64,000 nucleotides of DNA, taken from positions 1,797,001-1,861,000 of the forward strand of contig JBAIAA010000506.1 of the NCBI GenBank assembly GCA_037893245.1. Direction: 5' to 3'. The first letter of the stretch is position 1. Each line of letters begins with the position of its first letter. The notes below the pieces were generated by a model. That model was not told the origin of the DNA. It saw nothing but the letters and a program-made list of their open reading frames with translations, and made no database searches. The translations under genes were made by a program, and so were the position numbers. This DNA comes from Crossaster papposus. Taxonomy: Eukaryota; Echinodermata; Asteroidea; Velatida; Solasteridae. Positions 11,709 through 25,571 of this stretch are shown piece after piece.

Positions 11709-14700
11709 TATCATTTTTGACATCATTTTTGACATCATTTTTGACTGTAAGACTGAACATTTATAATGCACCCTTCTTTCCCTTAACATATTTAACTCGA
11801 GGGCTTGTTCCGACATCAGGACACTTCTTTCCATTTACAAATTTAACTCGAGGGCTTGTTCCGACATCAGGTGTTTATTTCTTATGCACTCTTTTTTCCC
11901 TTTACATATTTAACTCGAGGGCTTGTTCCGACATTAGGTGTTTATTTCTTATGCACACTTCTTTCCCTTAATGTATTTAACTCGAGGGCTTGTTCCGACA
12001 TCAGGTGTTTATTTCTTATGCAGACTTCTTTCCCTTTACATATTTAAATCGAGGTCTTGTTCAGACATCAGGTGTTTATTTCTTATGCACACTTCTTTCC
12101 CTTTACATATTTAACTCGAGGGCTTGTTCCGACATCAGGTGTTTATTTCTTATGCACACTTCTTTCCCTTTACATATTTAACTCGAGGGCTTCTTCCGAC
12201 ATCAGGTGTTTATTTCTGTCCTGAAATTATCATTTTTGACATCATTTTTGACATCATTTTTGACATCATTTTTGACATCATTTTTGACATCATTTTTGAC
12301 ATCATTTTTGACTGTAAGACTGAACATTTATAATGCACACTTCTTTCCCTTAACATATTTAACTCGAGGGCTTGTTCCGACATCAGGTGTCTATTTCTTT
12401 CCTGAAATTATCATTTTTGACATCATTTTTGACATCATTTTTGACATCATTTTTGACATCATTTTTGACATCATTTTTGACATCATATTTGACATCATTT
12501 TTGACATCGTTTTTGACATCATTTTTGACATCATTTTTGACATCATTTTTGACAATATTTTTGACATCATTTTTGACATCATTTTGACATCATTTTCGAC
12601 TGTAAGACTGAAAATGTATAATGCACACTTCTTTCCCTTAACATATTTAACTCGAGGGCTTGTTCCGACATCAGGTGTCTATTTCTGTCCTGAAATTATC
12701 ATTTTTGACATCATTTTTGACATCATTTTTGACATCATTTTTGACATCATTTTTGACATCATTTTTGACATCATTTTTGACATCATTTTTGACATCATTT
12801 TTGAATATAAGACTGAAAATTTATAAAGCACACTTCTTTCCCTTAACATATTTAACTCGAGGGCTTGTTCCGACATCAGGTGTCTATTTCTGTCCTGAAA
12901 TGATCATTTTTGACATTATTTTTGACATCATTTTTTATATCATTTTTTACATCATTTTTTACATCATTTTTTACATCATTTTTTACATCATTTTTGACTG
13001 TAAGACTGAAAATTTATAATGCACACTTCTTTCCCTTAACATATTTAACTCGAGGGCTTGTTCCGACATCAGGTGTCTATTTCTGTCCTGAAATTATCAT
13101 TTTTGACATCATTTTTGACATCATTTTTGACTGTAAGACTGACAATTTCTAATGCACACTTCTTTCCCTTTACATATTTAACTCGAGGGCTTGTTCCGAC
13201 ATCAGGTGTCTATTTCTGTCCTGAAATTATCATTTTTGACAAAATTTTTGACATAATTTTTGGCATAATTTTTGACATCATTTTTGACATCATTTTTTAC
13301 ATCATTTTTTACATCATTTTTTACATCATTTTTGACTGTAAGACTGAAAATTTAAAATGCACACTTCTTTCCCTTAACATATTTAACTCGAGGGCTTGTT
13401 CCGACATCAGGACACTTCTTTCCCTTTACATATTTAACTCGAGGGCTTGTTCCGACATCATGTGTCTATTTCTGTCCTGAAATTATCATTTTTGACATCA
13501 TTTTTGACATCATTTTTGACATCATTTTTGACATCATTTTTGACATCATTTTTGAATGTAAGACTGAACATTTATAATGCACACTTCTTTCCCTTAACAT
13601 ATTTAACTCGAGGGCTTGTTCCGACATCAGGTGTCTATTTCTGTCCTGAAATTATCATTTTTGACATCATTTTTGACATCATTTTTGACATCATTTTTGA
13701 CATCATTTTTGACATCATTTTTGAATGTAAGACTGACAATTTATAAAGCACACTTCTTTCCCTTAACATATTTAACTCGAGGGCTTGTTCCGTCATCAGG
13801 TGTTTATTTCTTATGCACATTTCTTTCCCTTTACATATTTAACTCGAGGGCTTGTTCCGACCTCAGGTGTTTATTTCTTATGCACACTTCTTTCCCTTTA
13901 CATATTTAACTCGAGGGCTTGTTCCGACATCAGGTGTTTATTTCTTATGCACACTTCTTTCCCTTTACATATTTAACTCGAGGGCTTGTTCCGACATCAG
14001 GTGTTTATTTCTGTCCTGAAATTATCATTTTTGACATCATTTTTTACATCATTTTTTATATCATTATTTACATCATTTTTTACATCATTTTTTACACCAT
14101 TTTTGACTGTAAGACTGAAAATTTATAATGCACACTTCTTTCCCTTAACATATTTAACTCGAGGGCTTGTTCCGACATCAGGTGTTTATTTCTTATGCAC
14201 ACTTCTTTCCCTTTACATATTTAACTCGAGGGCTTGTTCCGACATCAGGTGTTTATTTCTTATGCACACTTCTTTCCCTTTACATATTTAACTCGAGGGC
14301 TTGTTCCGACATCAGGTGTTTATTTCTTATGCACACTTCTTTCCCTTTACATATTTAACTCGAGGGCTTGTTCCGACATCAGGTGTTTATTTCTTATGCA
14401 CACTTCTTTCCCTTTACATATTTAACTCGAGGTCTTGTTCAGACATCGGGGGTTTATTTCTTATGCACACTTCTTTCCCTTAACATATTTAACTCGAGGG
14501 CTTGTTTCGTCATCAGGTGTTTATTTCTTATGCACACTTCTTTCCCTTTACATATTTAACTCGAGGGCTTGTTCCGACCTCAGGTGTTTATTTCTGATGC
14601 ACACTTCTTTCCTTTTACATATTTAACTCGAGGGCTTGTTCCGACATCAGGTGTTTATTTCTGATGCACACTTCTTTCCCTTTACATATTTAACTCGAGG

Positions 14701-16994
14701 GCTTGTTCCGACATCAGGTGTTTATTTCTGTCCTGAAATTATCATTTTTGACATTATTATTGACATCATTTTTGACATCATTTTTGACATCATTTTTGAC
14801 ATCATTTTTGACATTATTTTTGACTGTAAGACTGAACATTTATAATGCACACTTCTTTCCCTTAACATATTTAACTCGAGGGCTTGTTCCGACATCAGGT
14901 GTCTATTTCTGTCCTGAAATTATCATTTTTGACATCATTTTTGACATCATTTTTGACATCATTTTTGACATCATTTTTGACATCATATTTGACATCATTT
15001 TTGTCATCGTTTTTGACATCATTTTTGACATCATTTTTGACATCATTTTTGACATCATTTTTGACATCATTTTTGACATCATTTTGACATCATTTTCGAC
15101 TGTAAGACTGAAAATGTATAATGCACACTTCTTTCCCTTAACATATTTAACTCGAGGGCTTGTTCCGACATCAGGTGTCTATTTCTGTCCTGAAATTATC
15201 ATTTTTGACATCATTTTTGACATCATTTTTGACATCATTTTTGAATGTAAGACTGAAAATTTATAAAGCACACTTTTTTCCCCTAACATATTTAACTCGA
15301 GGGCTTGTTCCGACATCAGGTGTCTATTTCTGTCCTGAAATTATCATTTTTGACATCATTTTTGACATCATTTTTTATATCATTTTTTTACATCATTTTT
15401 TACATCATTTTTTACATCATTTTTTACATCATTTTTGACTGTAAGACTGAAAATTTATAATGCACACTTCTTTCCCTTAACATATTTAACTCGAGGGCTT
15501 GTTCCGACATCAGGTGTCTATTTCTGTCCTGAAATTATCCTTTTTGACATCATTTTTGACATCATTTTTTACATCATTTTTTACATCATTTTTGACTGTA
15601 AGACTGAAAATTTAAAATGCACACTTCTTTCCCTTAACATATTTAACTCGAGGGCTTGTTCCGACATCAGGACACTTATTTCCCTTTACATATTTAACTC
15701 GAGGGCTTGTTCCGACATCATGTGTCTATTTCTGTCCTGAAATTATCATTTTTGACATCATTTTTGACATCATTTTTGACATCATTTTTGACATCATTTT
15801 TGACATCATTTTTGAATGTAAGACTGAAAATTTATAATGCACACTTCTTTCCCTTAACATATTTAACTCGAGGGCTTGTTCCGACATCAGGTGTCTATTT
15901 CTGTCCTGAAATTATCATTTTTGACATCATTTTTTACATCATTTTTGACATCATTTTTGACATCATTTTTGACATCATTTTTGAATGTAAGACTGAAAAT
16001 TTATAAAGCACACTTCTTTCCCTTAACATATTTAACTCGAGGGCTTGTTCCGTCATCAGGTGTTTATTTCTTATGCACATTTCTTTCCCTTTACATATTT
16101 AACTCGAGGGCTTGTTCCGACCTCAGGTGTTTATTTCTTATCCACACTTCTTTCCCTTTACATATTTAACTCGAGGGCTTGTTCCGACATCAGGTGTTTA
16201 TTTCTTATGCACACTTCTTTCCCTTTACATATTTAACTCGAGGGCTTGTTCCGACATCAGGTGTTTATTTCTGTCCTGAAATTATCATTTTTGACATCAT
16301 TTTTGACATCATTTTTGACTGTAAGACTGAACATTTATAATGCACCCTTCTTTCCCTTAACATATTTAACTCGAGGGCTTGTTCCGACATCAGGACACTT
16401 CTTTCCATTTACAAATTTAACTCGAGGGCTTGTTCCGACATCAGGTGTTTATTTCTTTTGCACTCTTTTTTCCCTTTACATATTTAACTCGAGGGCTTGT
16501 TCCGACATCAGGTGTTTATTTCTTATGCACACTTCTTTCCCTTAATGTATTTAACTCGAGGGCTTGTTCCGACATCAGGTGTTTATTTCTTATGCAGACT
16601 TCTTTCCCTTTACATATTTAACTCGAGGTCTTGTTCAGACATCAGGTGTTTATTTCTTATGCACACTTCTTTCCCTTTACATATTTAACTCGAGGGCTTG
16701 TTCCGACATCAGGTGTTTATTTCTTATGCACACTTCTTTCCACTTACATATTTAACTCGAGGGCTTCTTCCGACATCAGGTGTTTATTTATGTCCTGAAA
16801 TTATCATTTTTGACATCATTTTTGACATCATTTTTGACATCATTTTTGACATCATTTTTGACATCATTTTTGACATCATTTTTGACATTATTTTTGACTG
16901 TAAGACTGAACATTTATAATGCACACTTCTTTCCCTTAACATATTTAACTCGAGGGCTTGTTCCGACATCAGGTGTCTATTTCTGTCCTAAAAT
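11709..16994 (+). repeat. 5,286-bp higher-order repeat, copy 2
   Basis: Nearly identical to 6,423-11,708. In the stretches compared by eye I found one substitution, C at 11,504 versus A at 16,790. A third, partial copy continues to about 18,030, now with one 67-bp monomer missing near 17,270 (offset falls to 5,219), one 12-bp unit fewer, and private changes such as GTGATTATTTC (17,157) and TTCCGTTTAC (17,183). Confidence 0.9.
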
Positions 16995-19330
16995 TATCAT
17001 TTTTGACATCATTTTTGACATCATTTTTGACTGTAAGACTGAACATTTATAATGCACCCTTCTTTCCCTTAACATATTTAACTCGAGGGCTTGTTCCGAC
17101 ATCAGGACACTTCTTTCCATTTACAAATTTAACTCGAGGGCTTGTTCCGACATCAGGTGATTATTTCTTATGCACTCTTTTTTCCGTTTACATATTTAAC
17201 TCGAGGGCTTGTTCCGACATTAGGTGTTTATTTCTTATGCACACTTCTTTCCCTTAATGTATTTAACTCGAGGTCTTGTTCAGACATCAGGTGTTTATTT
17301 CTTATGCACACTTCTTTCCCTTTACATATTTAACTCGAGGGCTTGTTCCGACATCAGGTGTTTATTTCTTATGCACACTTCTTTCCCTTTACATATTTAA
17401 CTCGAGGGCTTCTTCCGACATCAGGTGTTTATTTCTGTCCTGAAATTATCATTTTTGACATCATTTTTGACATCATTTTTGACATCATTTTTGACATCAT
17501 TTTTGACATCATTTTTGACATCATTTTTGACTGTAAGACTGAACATTTATAATGCACACTTCTTTCCCTTAACATATTTAACTCGAGGGCTTGTTCCGAC
17601 ATCAGGTGTCTATTTCTTTCCTGAAATTATCATTTTTGACATCATTTTTGACATCATTTTTGACATCATTTTTGACATCATTTTTGACATCATTTTTGAC
17701 ATCATATTTGACATCATTTTTGACATCGTTTTTGACATCATTTTTGACATCATTTTTGACATCATTTTTGACAATGTTTTTGACATCATTTTTGACATCA
17801 TTTTGACATCATTTTCGACTGTAAGACTGAAAATGTATAATGCACACTTCTTTCCCTTAACATATTTAACTCGAGGGCTTGTTCCGACATCAGGTGTCTA
17901 TTTCTGTCCTGAAATTATCATTTTTGACATCATTTTTGACATCATTTTTGACATCATTTTTGACATCATTTTTGACATCATTTTTGACATCATTTTTGAC
18001 ATCATTTTTGAATATAAGACTGAAAATTTATAAAGCACACTTTTTTCCCTTAACATATTTAACTCGAGGGCTTGTTCCGTCATCAGGTGTTTATTTCTCA
18101 TGCACATTTCTTTCCCTTTACATATTTAACTCGAGGGCTTGTTCCGACCTCAGGTGTTTATTTCTTATGCACACTTCTTTCCCTTTACATATTTAACTCG
18201 AGGGCTTGTTCCGACATCAGGTGTTTATTTCTTATGCACACTTCTTTCCCTTTACATATTTAACTCGAGGGCTTGTTCCGACATCAGGTGTTTATTTCTG
18301 TCCTGAAATTATCATTTTTGACATCATTTTTGACATCATTTTTGACATCATTTTTGACTGTAAGACTGAACATTTATAATGCACACTTCTTTCCCTTAAC
18401 ATATTTAACTCGAGGGCTTGTTCCGACATCAGGACACTTCTTTCCATTTACAAATTTAACTCGAGGGCTTGTTCCGACATCAGGTGTTTATTTCTTATGC
18501 ACACTTCTTTCCCTTAACGTATTTAACTCGAGGGCTTGTTCCGACATCAGGTGTTTATTTCGTATGCAGACTTCTTTCCCTTACATATTTAACTCGAGGT
18601 CTTGTTCAGACATCAGGTGTTTATTTCTTATGCACACTTCTTTCCCTTTACATATTTAACTCGACGGCTTGTTCCGACATCAGGTGTTTATTTCTTATGC
18701 ACACTTCTTTCCCTTTACATATTTAACTCGAGGGCTTGTTCCGACCTCAGGTGTTTATTTCTTATGCACACTTCTTTCCCTTAATGTATTTAACTCGAGG
18801 GCTTGTTCCGACATCAGGTGTTTATTTCTTATGCAGACTTATTTCCCTTTACATATTTAACTCGAGGTCTTGTTCAGACATCAGGTGTTTATTTCTTATG
18901 CACACTTCTTTCCCTTTACATATTTAACTCGAGGGCTTGTTCCGACATCAGGTGTTTATTTCTTAAGCACACTTCTTTCCCTTTACATATTTAACTCGAG
19001 GGCTTCTTCCGACATCAGGTGTTTATTTCTGTCCTGAAATTATCATTTTTGACATCATTTTTGACATCATTTTTGACATCATTTTTGACATCATTTTTGA
19101 CTGTAAGACTGAACATTTATAATGCACACTTCTTTCCCTTAACATATTTAACTCGAGGGCTTGTTCCGACATCAGGTGTCTATTTCTGTCCTAAAATTAT
19201 CATTTTTGACATCATTTTTGACATCATTTTTGACTGTAAGACTGAACATTTATAATGCACCCTTCTTTCCCTTAACATATTTAACTCGAGGGCTTGTTCC
19301 GACATCAGGACACTTCTTTCCATTTACAAA
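14354..19330 (+). repeat. 4,977-bp higher-order repeat, copy 1
   Basis: Overlaps the end of the 5,286-bp duplication, so the two duplication events are layered. The left junction is visible as the change from ACATATTT (14,351 region) to ACAAATTT (19,328 region), after which the copies match. It contains the private variants GTGATTATTTC, GACAATGTTTTTG, a 66-bp monomer reading TTTCCCTTACATA (near 18,578) and CTCGACGGC (18,662). Confidence 0.88.
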
Positions 19331-22300
19331 TTTAACTCGAGGGCTTGTTCCGACATCAGGTGTTTATTTCTTATGCACACTTCTTTCCCTTTACATATTT
19401 AACTCGAGGTCTTGTTCAGACATCGGGGGTTTATTTCTTATGCACACTTCTTTCCCTTAACATATTTAACTCGAGGGCTTGTTTCGTCATCAGGTGTTTA
19501 TTTCTTATGCACACTTCTTTCCCTTTACATATTTAACTCGAGGGCTTGTTCCGACCTCAGGTGTTTATTTCTGATGCACACTTCTTTCCTTTTACATATT
19601 TAACTCGAGGGCTTGTTCCGACATCAGGTGTTTATTTCTGATGCACACTTCTTTCCCTTTACATATTTAACTCGAGGGCTTGTTCCGACATCAGGTGTTT
19701 ATTTCTGTCCTGAAATTATCATTTTTGACATTATTATTGACATCATTTTTGACATCATTTTTGACATCATTTTTGACATCATTTTTGACATTATTTTTGA
19801 CTGTAAGACTGAACATTTATAATGCACACTTCTTTCCCTTAACATATTTAACTCGAGGGCTTGTTCCGACATCAGGTGTCTATTTCTGTCCTGAAATTAT
19901 CATTTTTGACATCATTTTTGACATCATTTTTGACATCATTTTTGACATCATTTTTGACATCATATTTGACATCATTTTTGTCATCGTTTTTGACATCATT
20001 TTTGACATCATTTTTGACATCATTTTTGACATCATTTTTGACATCATTTTTGACATCATTTTGACATCATTTTCGACTGTAAGACTGAAAATGTATAATG
20101 CACACTTCTTTCCCTTAACATATTTAACTCGAGGGCTTGTTCCGACATCAGGTGTCTATTTCTGTCCTGAAATTATCATTTTTGACATCATTTTTGACAT
20201 CATTTTTGACATCATTTTTGAATGTAAGACTGAAAATTTATAAAGCACACTTTTTTCCCCTAACATATTTAACTCGAGGGCTTGTTCCGACATCAGGTGT
20301 CTATTTCTGTCCTGAAATTATCATTTTTGACATCATTTTTGACATCATTTTTTATATCATTTTTTTACATCATTTTTTACATCATTTTTTACATCATTTT
20401 TTACATCATTTTTGACTGTAAGACTGAAAATTTATAATGCACACTTCTTTCCCTTAACATATTTAACTCGAGGGCTTGTTCCGACATCAGGTGTCTATTT
20501 CTGTCCTGAAATTATCCTTTTTGACATCATTTTTGACATCATTTTTTACATCATTTTTTACATCATTTTTGACTGTAAGACTGAAAATTTAAAATGCACA
20601 CTTCTTTCCCTTAACATATTTAACTCGAGGGCTTGTTCCGACATCAGGACACTTATTTCCCTTTACATATTTAACTCGAGGGCTTGTTCCGACATCATGT
20701 GTCTATTTCTGTCCTGAAATTATCATTTTTGACATCATTTTTGACATCATTTTTGACATCATTTTTGACATCATTTTTGACATCATTTTTGAATGTAAGA
20801 CTGAAAATTTATAATGCACACTTCTTTCCCTTAACATATTTAACTCGAGGGCTTGTTCCGACATCAGGTGTCTATTTCTGTCCTGAAATTATCATTTTTG
20901 ACATCATTTTTTACATCATTTTTGACATCATTTTTGACATCATTTTTGACATCATTTTTGAATGTAAGACTGAAAATTTATAAAGCACACTTCTTTCCCT
21001 TAACATATTTAACTCGAGGGCTTGTTCCGTCATCAGGTGTTTATTTCTTATGCACATTTCTTTCCCTTTACATATTTAACTCGAGGGCTTGTTCCGACCT
21101 CAGGTGTTTATTTCTTATCCACACTTCTTTCCCTTTACATATTTAACTCGAGGGCTTGTTCCGACATCAGGTGTTTATTTCTTATGCACACTTCTTTCCC
21201 TTTACATATTTAACTCGAGGGCTTGTTCCGACATCAGGTGTTTATTTCTGTCCTGAAATTATCATTTTTGACATCATTTTTGACATCATTTTTGACTGTA
21301 AGACTGAACATTTATAATGCACCCTTCTTTCCCTTAACATATTTAACTCGAGGGCTTGTTCCGACATCAGGACACTTCTTTCCATTTACAAATTTAACTC
21401 GAGGGCTTGTTCCGACATCAGGTGTTTATTTCTTTTGCACTCTTTTTTCCCTTTACATATTTAACTCGAGGGCTTGTTCCGACATCAGGTGTTTATTTCT
21501 TATGCACACTTCTTTCCCTTAATGTATTTAACTCGAGGGCTTGTTCCGACATCAGGTGTTTATTTCTTATGCAGACTTCTTTCCCTTTACATATTTAACT
21601 CGAGGTCTTGTTCAGACATCAGGTGTTTATTTCTTATGCACACTTCTTTCCCTTTACATATTTAACTCGAGGGCTTGTTCCGACATCAGGTGTTTATTTC
21701 TTATGCACACTTCTTTCCACTTACATATTTAACTCGAGGGCTTCTTCCGACATCAGGTGTTTATTTATGTCCTGAAATTATCATTTTTGACATCATTTTT
21801 GACATCATTTTTGACATCATTTTTGACATCATTTTTGACATCATTTTTGACATCATTTTTGACATTATTTTTGACTGTAAGACTGAACATTTATAATGCA
21901 CACTTCTTTCCCTTAACATATTTAACTCGAGGGCTTGTTCCGACATCAGGTGTCTATTTCTGTCCTAAAATTATCATTTTTGACATCATTTTTGACATCA
22001 TTTTTGACTGTAAGACTGAACATTTATAATGCACCCTTCTTTCCCTTAACATATTTAACTCGAGGGCTTGTTCCGACATCAGGACACTTCTTTCCATTTA
22101 CAAATTTAACTCGAGGGCTTGTTCCGACATCAGGTGATTATTTCTTATGCACTCTTTTTTCCGTTTACATATTTAACTCGAGGGCTTGTTCCGACATTAG
22201 GTGTTTATTTCTTATGCACACTTCTTTCCCTTAATGTATTTAACTCGAGGTCTTGTTCAGACATCAGGTGTTTATTTCTTATGCACACTTCTTTCCCTTT

Positions 22301-24307
22301 ACATATTTAACTCGAGGGCTTGTTCCGACATCAGGTGTTTATTTCTTATGCACACTTCTTTCCCTTTACATATTTAACTCGAGGGCTTCTTCCGACATCA
22401 GGTGTTTATTTCTGTCCTGAAATTATCATTTTTGACATCATTTTTGACATCATTTTTGACATCATTTTTGACATCATTTTTGACATCATTTTTGACATCA
22501 TTTTTGACTGTAAGACTGAACATTTATAATGCACACTTCTTTCCCTTAACATATTTAACTCGAGGGCTTGTTCCGACATCAGGTGTCTATTTCTTTCCTG
22601 AAATTATCATTTTTGACATCATTTTTGACATCATTTTTGACATCATTTTTGACATCATTTTTGACATCATTTTTGACATCATATTTGACATCATTTTTGA
22701 CATCGTTTTTGACATCATTTTTGACATCATTTTTGACATCATTTTTGACAATGTTTTTGACATCATTTTTGACATCATTTTGACATCATTTTCGACTGTA
22801 AGACTGAAAATGTATAATGCACACTTCTTTCCCTTAACATATTTAACTCGAGGGCTTGTTCCGACATCAGGTGTCTATTTCTGTCCTGAAATTATCATTT
22901 TTGACATCATTTTTGACATCATTTTTGACATCATTTTTGACATCATTTTTGACATCATTTTTGACATCATTTTTGACATCATTTTTGAATATAAGACTGA
23001 AAATTTATAAAGCACACTTTTTTCCCTTAACATATTTAACTCGAGGGCTTGTTCCGTCATCAGGTGTTTATTTCTCATGCACATTTCTTTCCCTTTACAT
23101 ATTTAACTCGAGGGCTTGTTCCGACCTCAGGTGTTTATTTCTTATGCACACTTCTTTCCCTTTACATATTTAACTCGAGGGCTTGTTCCGACATCAGGTG
23201 TTTATTTCTTATGCACACTTCTTTCCCTTTACATATTTAACTCGAGGGCTTGTTCCGACATCAGGTGTTTATTTCTGTCCTGAAATTATCATTTTTGACA
23301 TCATTTTTGACATCATTTTTGACATCATTTTTGACTGTAAGACTGAACATTTATAATGCACACTTCTTTCCCTTAACATATTTAACTCGAGGGCTTGTTC
23401 CGACATCAGGACACTTCTTTCCATTTACAAATTTAACTCGAGGGCTTGTTCCGACATCAGGTGTTTATTTCTTATGCACACTTCTTTCCCTTAACGTATT
23501 TAACTCGAGGGCTTGTTCCGACATCAGGTGTTTATTTCGTATGCAGACTTCTTTCCCTTACATATTTAACTCGAGGTCTTGTTCAGACATCAGGTGTTTA
23601 TTTCTTATGCACACTTCTTTCCCTTTACATATTTAACTCGACGGCTTGTTCCGACATCAGGTGTTTATTTCTTATGCACACTTCTTTCCCTTTACATATT
23701 TAACTCGAGGGCTTGTTCCGACCTCAGGTGTTTATTTCTTATGCACACTTCTTTCCCTTAATGTATTTAACTCGAGGGCTTGTTCCGACATCAGGTGTTT
23801 ATTTCTTATGCAGACTTATTTCCCTTTACATATTTAACTCGAGGTCTTGTTCAGACATCAGGTGTTTATTTCTTATGCACACTTCTTTCCCTTTACATAT
23901 TTAACTCGAGGGCTTGTTCCGACATCAGGTGTTTATTTCTTAAGCACACTTCTTTCCCTTTACATATTTAACTCGAGGGCTTCTTCCGACATCAGGTGTT
24001 TATTTCTGTCCTGAAATTATCATTTTTGACATCATTTTTGACATCATTTTTGACATCATTTTTGACATCATTTTTGACTGTAAGACTGAACATTTATAAT
24101 GCACACTTCTTTCCCTTAACATATTTAACTCGAGGGCTTGTTCCGACATCAGGTGTCTATTTCTGTCCTAAAATTATCATTTTTGACATCATTTTTGACA
24201 TCATTTTTGACTGTAAGACTGAACATTTATAATGCACCCTTCTTTCCCTTAACATATTTAACTCGAGGGCTTGTTCCGACATCAGGACACTTCTTTCCAT
24301 TTACAAA
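19331..24307 (+). repeat. 4,977-bp higher-order repeat, copy 2
   Basis: All private variants of copy 1 recur at an offset of 4,977, including GTGATTATTTC (22,134), GACAATGTTTTTG (22,747), TTTCCCTTACATA (23,555 region) and CTCGACGGC (23,639). Matching fades after about 24,350, where GCACTCTTTGTTCCC replaces GCACACTTCTTTCCC. I saw no difference between the two copies in the parts I compared. Confidence 0.88.
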
Positions 24308-24891
24308 TTTAACTCGAGGGCTTGTTCCGACATCAGGTGTTTATTTCTTATGCACTCTTTGTTCCCTTTACATATTTAACTCGAGGGCTTGTTCCGACAT
24401 CAGGTGTTTATTTCTTATGCACACTTCTTTCCCTTAATGTATTTAACTCGAGGGCTTGTTCCGACATCAGGTGTTTATTTCTTATGCAGACTTCTTTCCC
24501 TTTACATATTTAAATCGAGGTCTTGTTCAGACATCAGGTGTTTATTTCTTATGCACACTTCTTTCCCTTTACATATTTAACTCGAGGGCTTGTTCCGACA
24601 TCAGGTGTTTATTTCTTATGCACACTTCTTTCCCTTTACATATTTAACTCGAGGGCTTCTTCCGACATCAGGTGTTTATTTCTGTCCTTAAATTATCATT
24701 TTTGACATCATTTTTGACATCATTTTTGACATCATTTTTGACATCATTTTTGACATCATTTTTGACATCATTTTTGACATCATTTTTGACTGTAAGACTG
24801 AACATTTATAATGCACACTTCTTTCCCTTAACATATTTAACTCGAGGGCTTGTTCCGACATCAGGTGTCTATTTCTGTCCTGAAATTATCA

Positions 24892-25074
24892 TTTTTGACA
24901 TCATTTTTGACATCATTTTTGACATCATTTTTGACATCATTTTTGACATCATTTTTGACATCATATTTGACATCATTTTTGACATCGTTTTTGACATCAT
25001 TTTTGACATCATTTTTGACATCATTTTTGACAATATTTTTGACATCATTTTTGACATCATTTTGACATCATTTT
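24892..25074 (+). repeat. 12-bp array, 288-bp duplication copy 1
   Basis: Long 12-bp array with the CATATTTGACATC, GACATCG and GACAATATT landmarks and the 11-bp unit near its end. Together with one flanking 67-bp monomer and the linkers it forms a 288-bp unit that is immediately repeated. Confidence 0.92.
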
Positions 25075-25179
25075 CGACTGTAAGACTGAAAATGTATAAT
25101 GCACACTTCTTTCCCTTAACATATTTAACTCGAGGGCTTGTTCCGACATCAGGTGTCTATTTCTGTCCTGAAATTATCA

Positions 25180-25362
25180 TTTTTGACATCATTTTTGACA
25201 TCATTTTTGACATCATTTTTGACATCATTTTTGATATCATTTTTGACATCATATTTGACATCATTTTTGACATCGTTTTTGACATCATTTTTGACATCAT
25301 TTTTGACATCATTTTTGACAATATTTTTGACATCATTTTTGACATCATTTTGACATCATTTT
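25180..25362 (+). repeat. 12-bp array, 288-bp duplication copy 2
   Basis: Exact offset of 288 bp from the preceding array, with all landmarks retained and one private change (TTTTTGATATCA near 25,232). The next array (25,468-25,571) is homogeneous, about nine TTTTTGACATCA units, and matches the one at 7,416-7,511 in context. Confidence 0.92.
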
Positions 25363-25467
25363 CGACTGTAAGACTGAAAATGTATAATGCACACTTCTTT
25401 CCCTTAACATATTTAACTCGAGGGCTTGTTCCGACATCAGGTGTCTATTTCTGTCCTGAAATTATCA

Positions 25468-25571
25468 TTTTTGACATCATTTTTGACATCATTTTTGACA
25501 TCATTTTTGACATCATTTTTGACATCATTTTTGACATCATTTTTGACATCATTTTTGACATCATTTTTGAA
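25468..25571 (+). repeat. Homogeneous 12-bp array
   Basis: About nine near-perfect TTTTTGACATCA units, with a right linker GAATGTAAGACTG in place of GACTGTAAGACTG. This right-linker subtype precedes monomers starting AAAGCACAC and recurs throughout the left half. Confidence 0.9.

Noticed and set aside
6423-24307. Calling the near-identical 5-kb copies an assembly artefact outright
   Set aside because: The copies differ at 11,504/16,790, by a lost monomer near 17,270 and by unit counts in 12-bp arrays, which a simple duplicated contig would not show. Read depth is still needed to exclude it.
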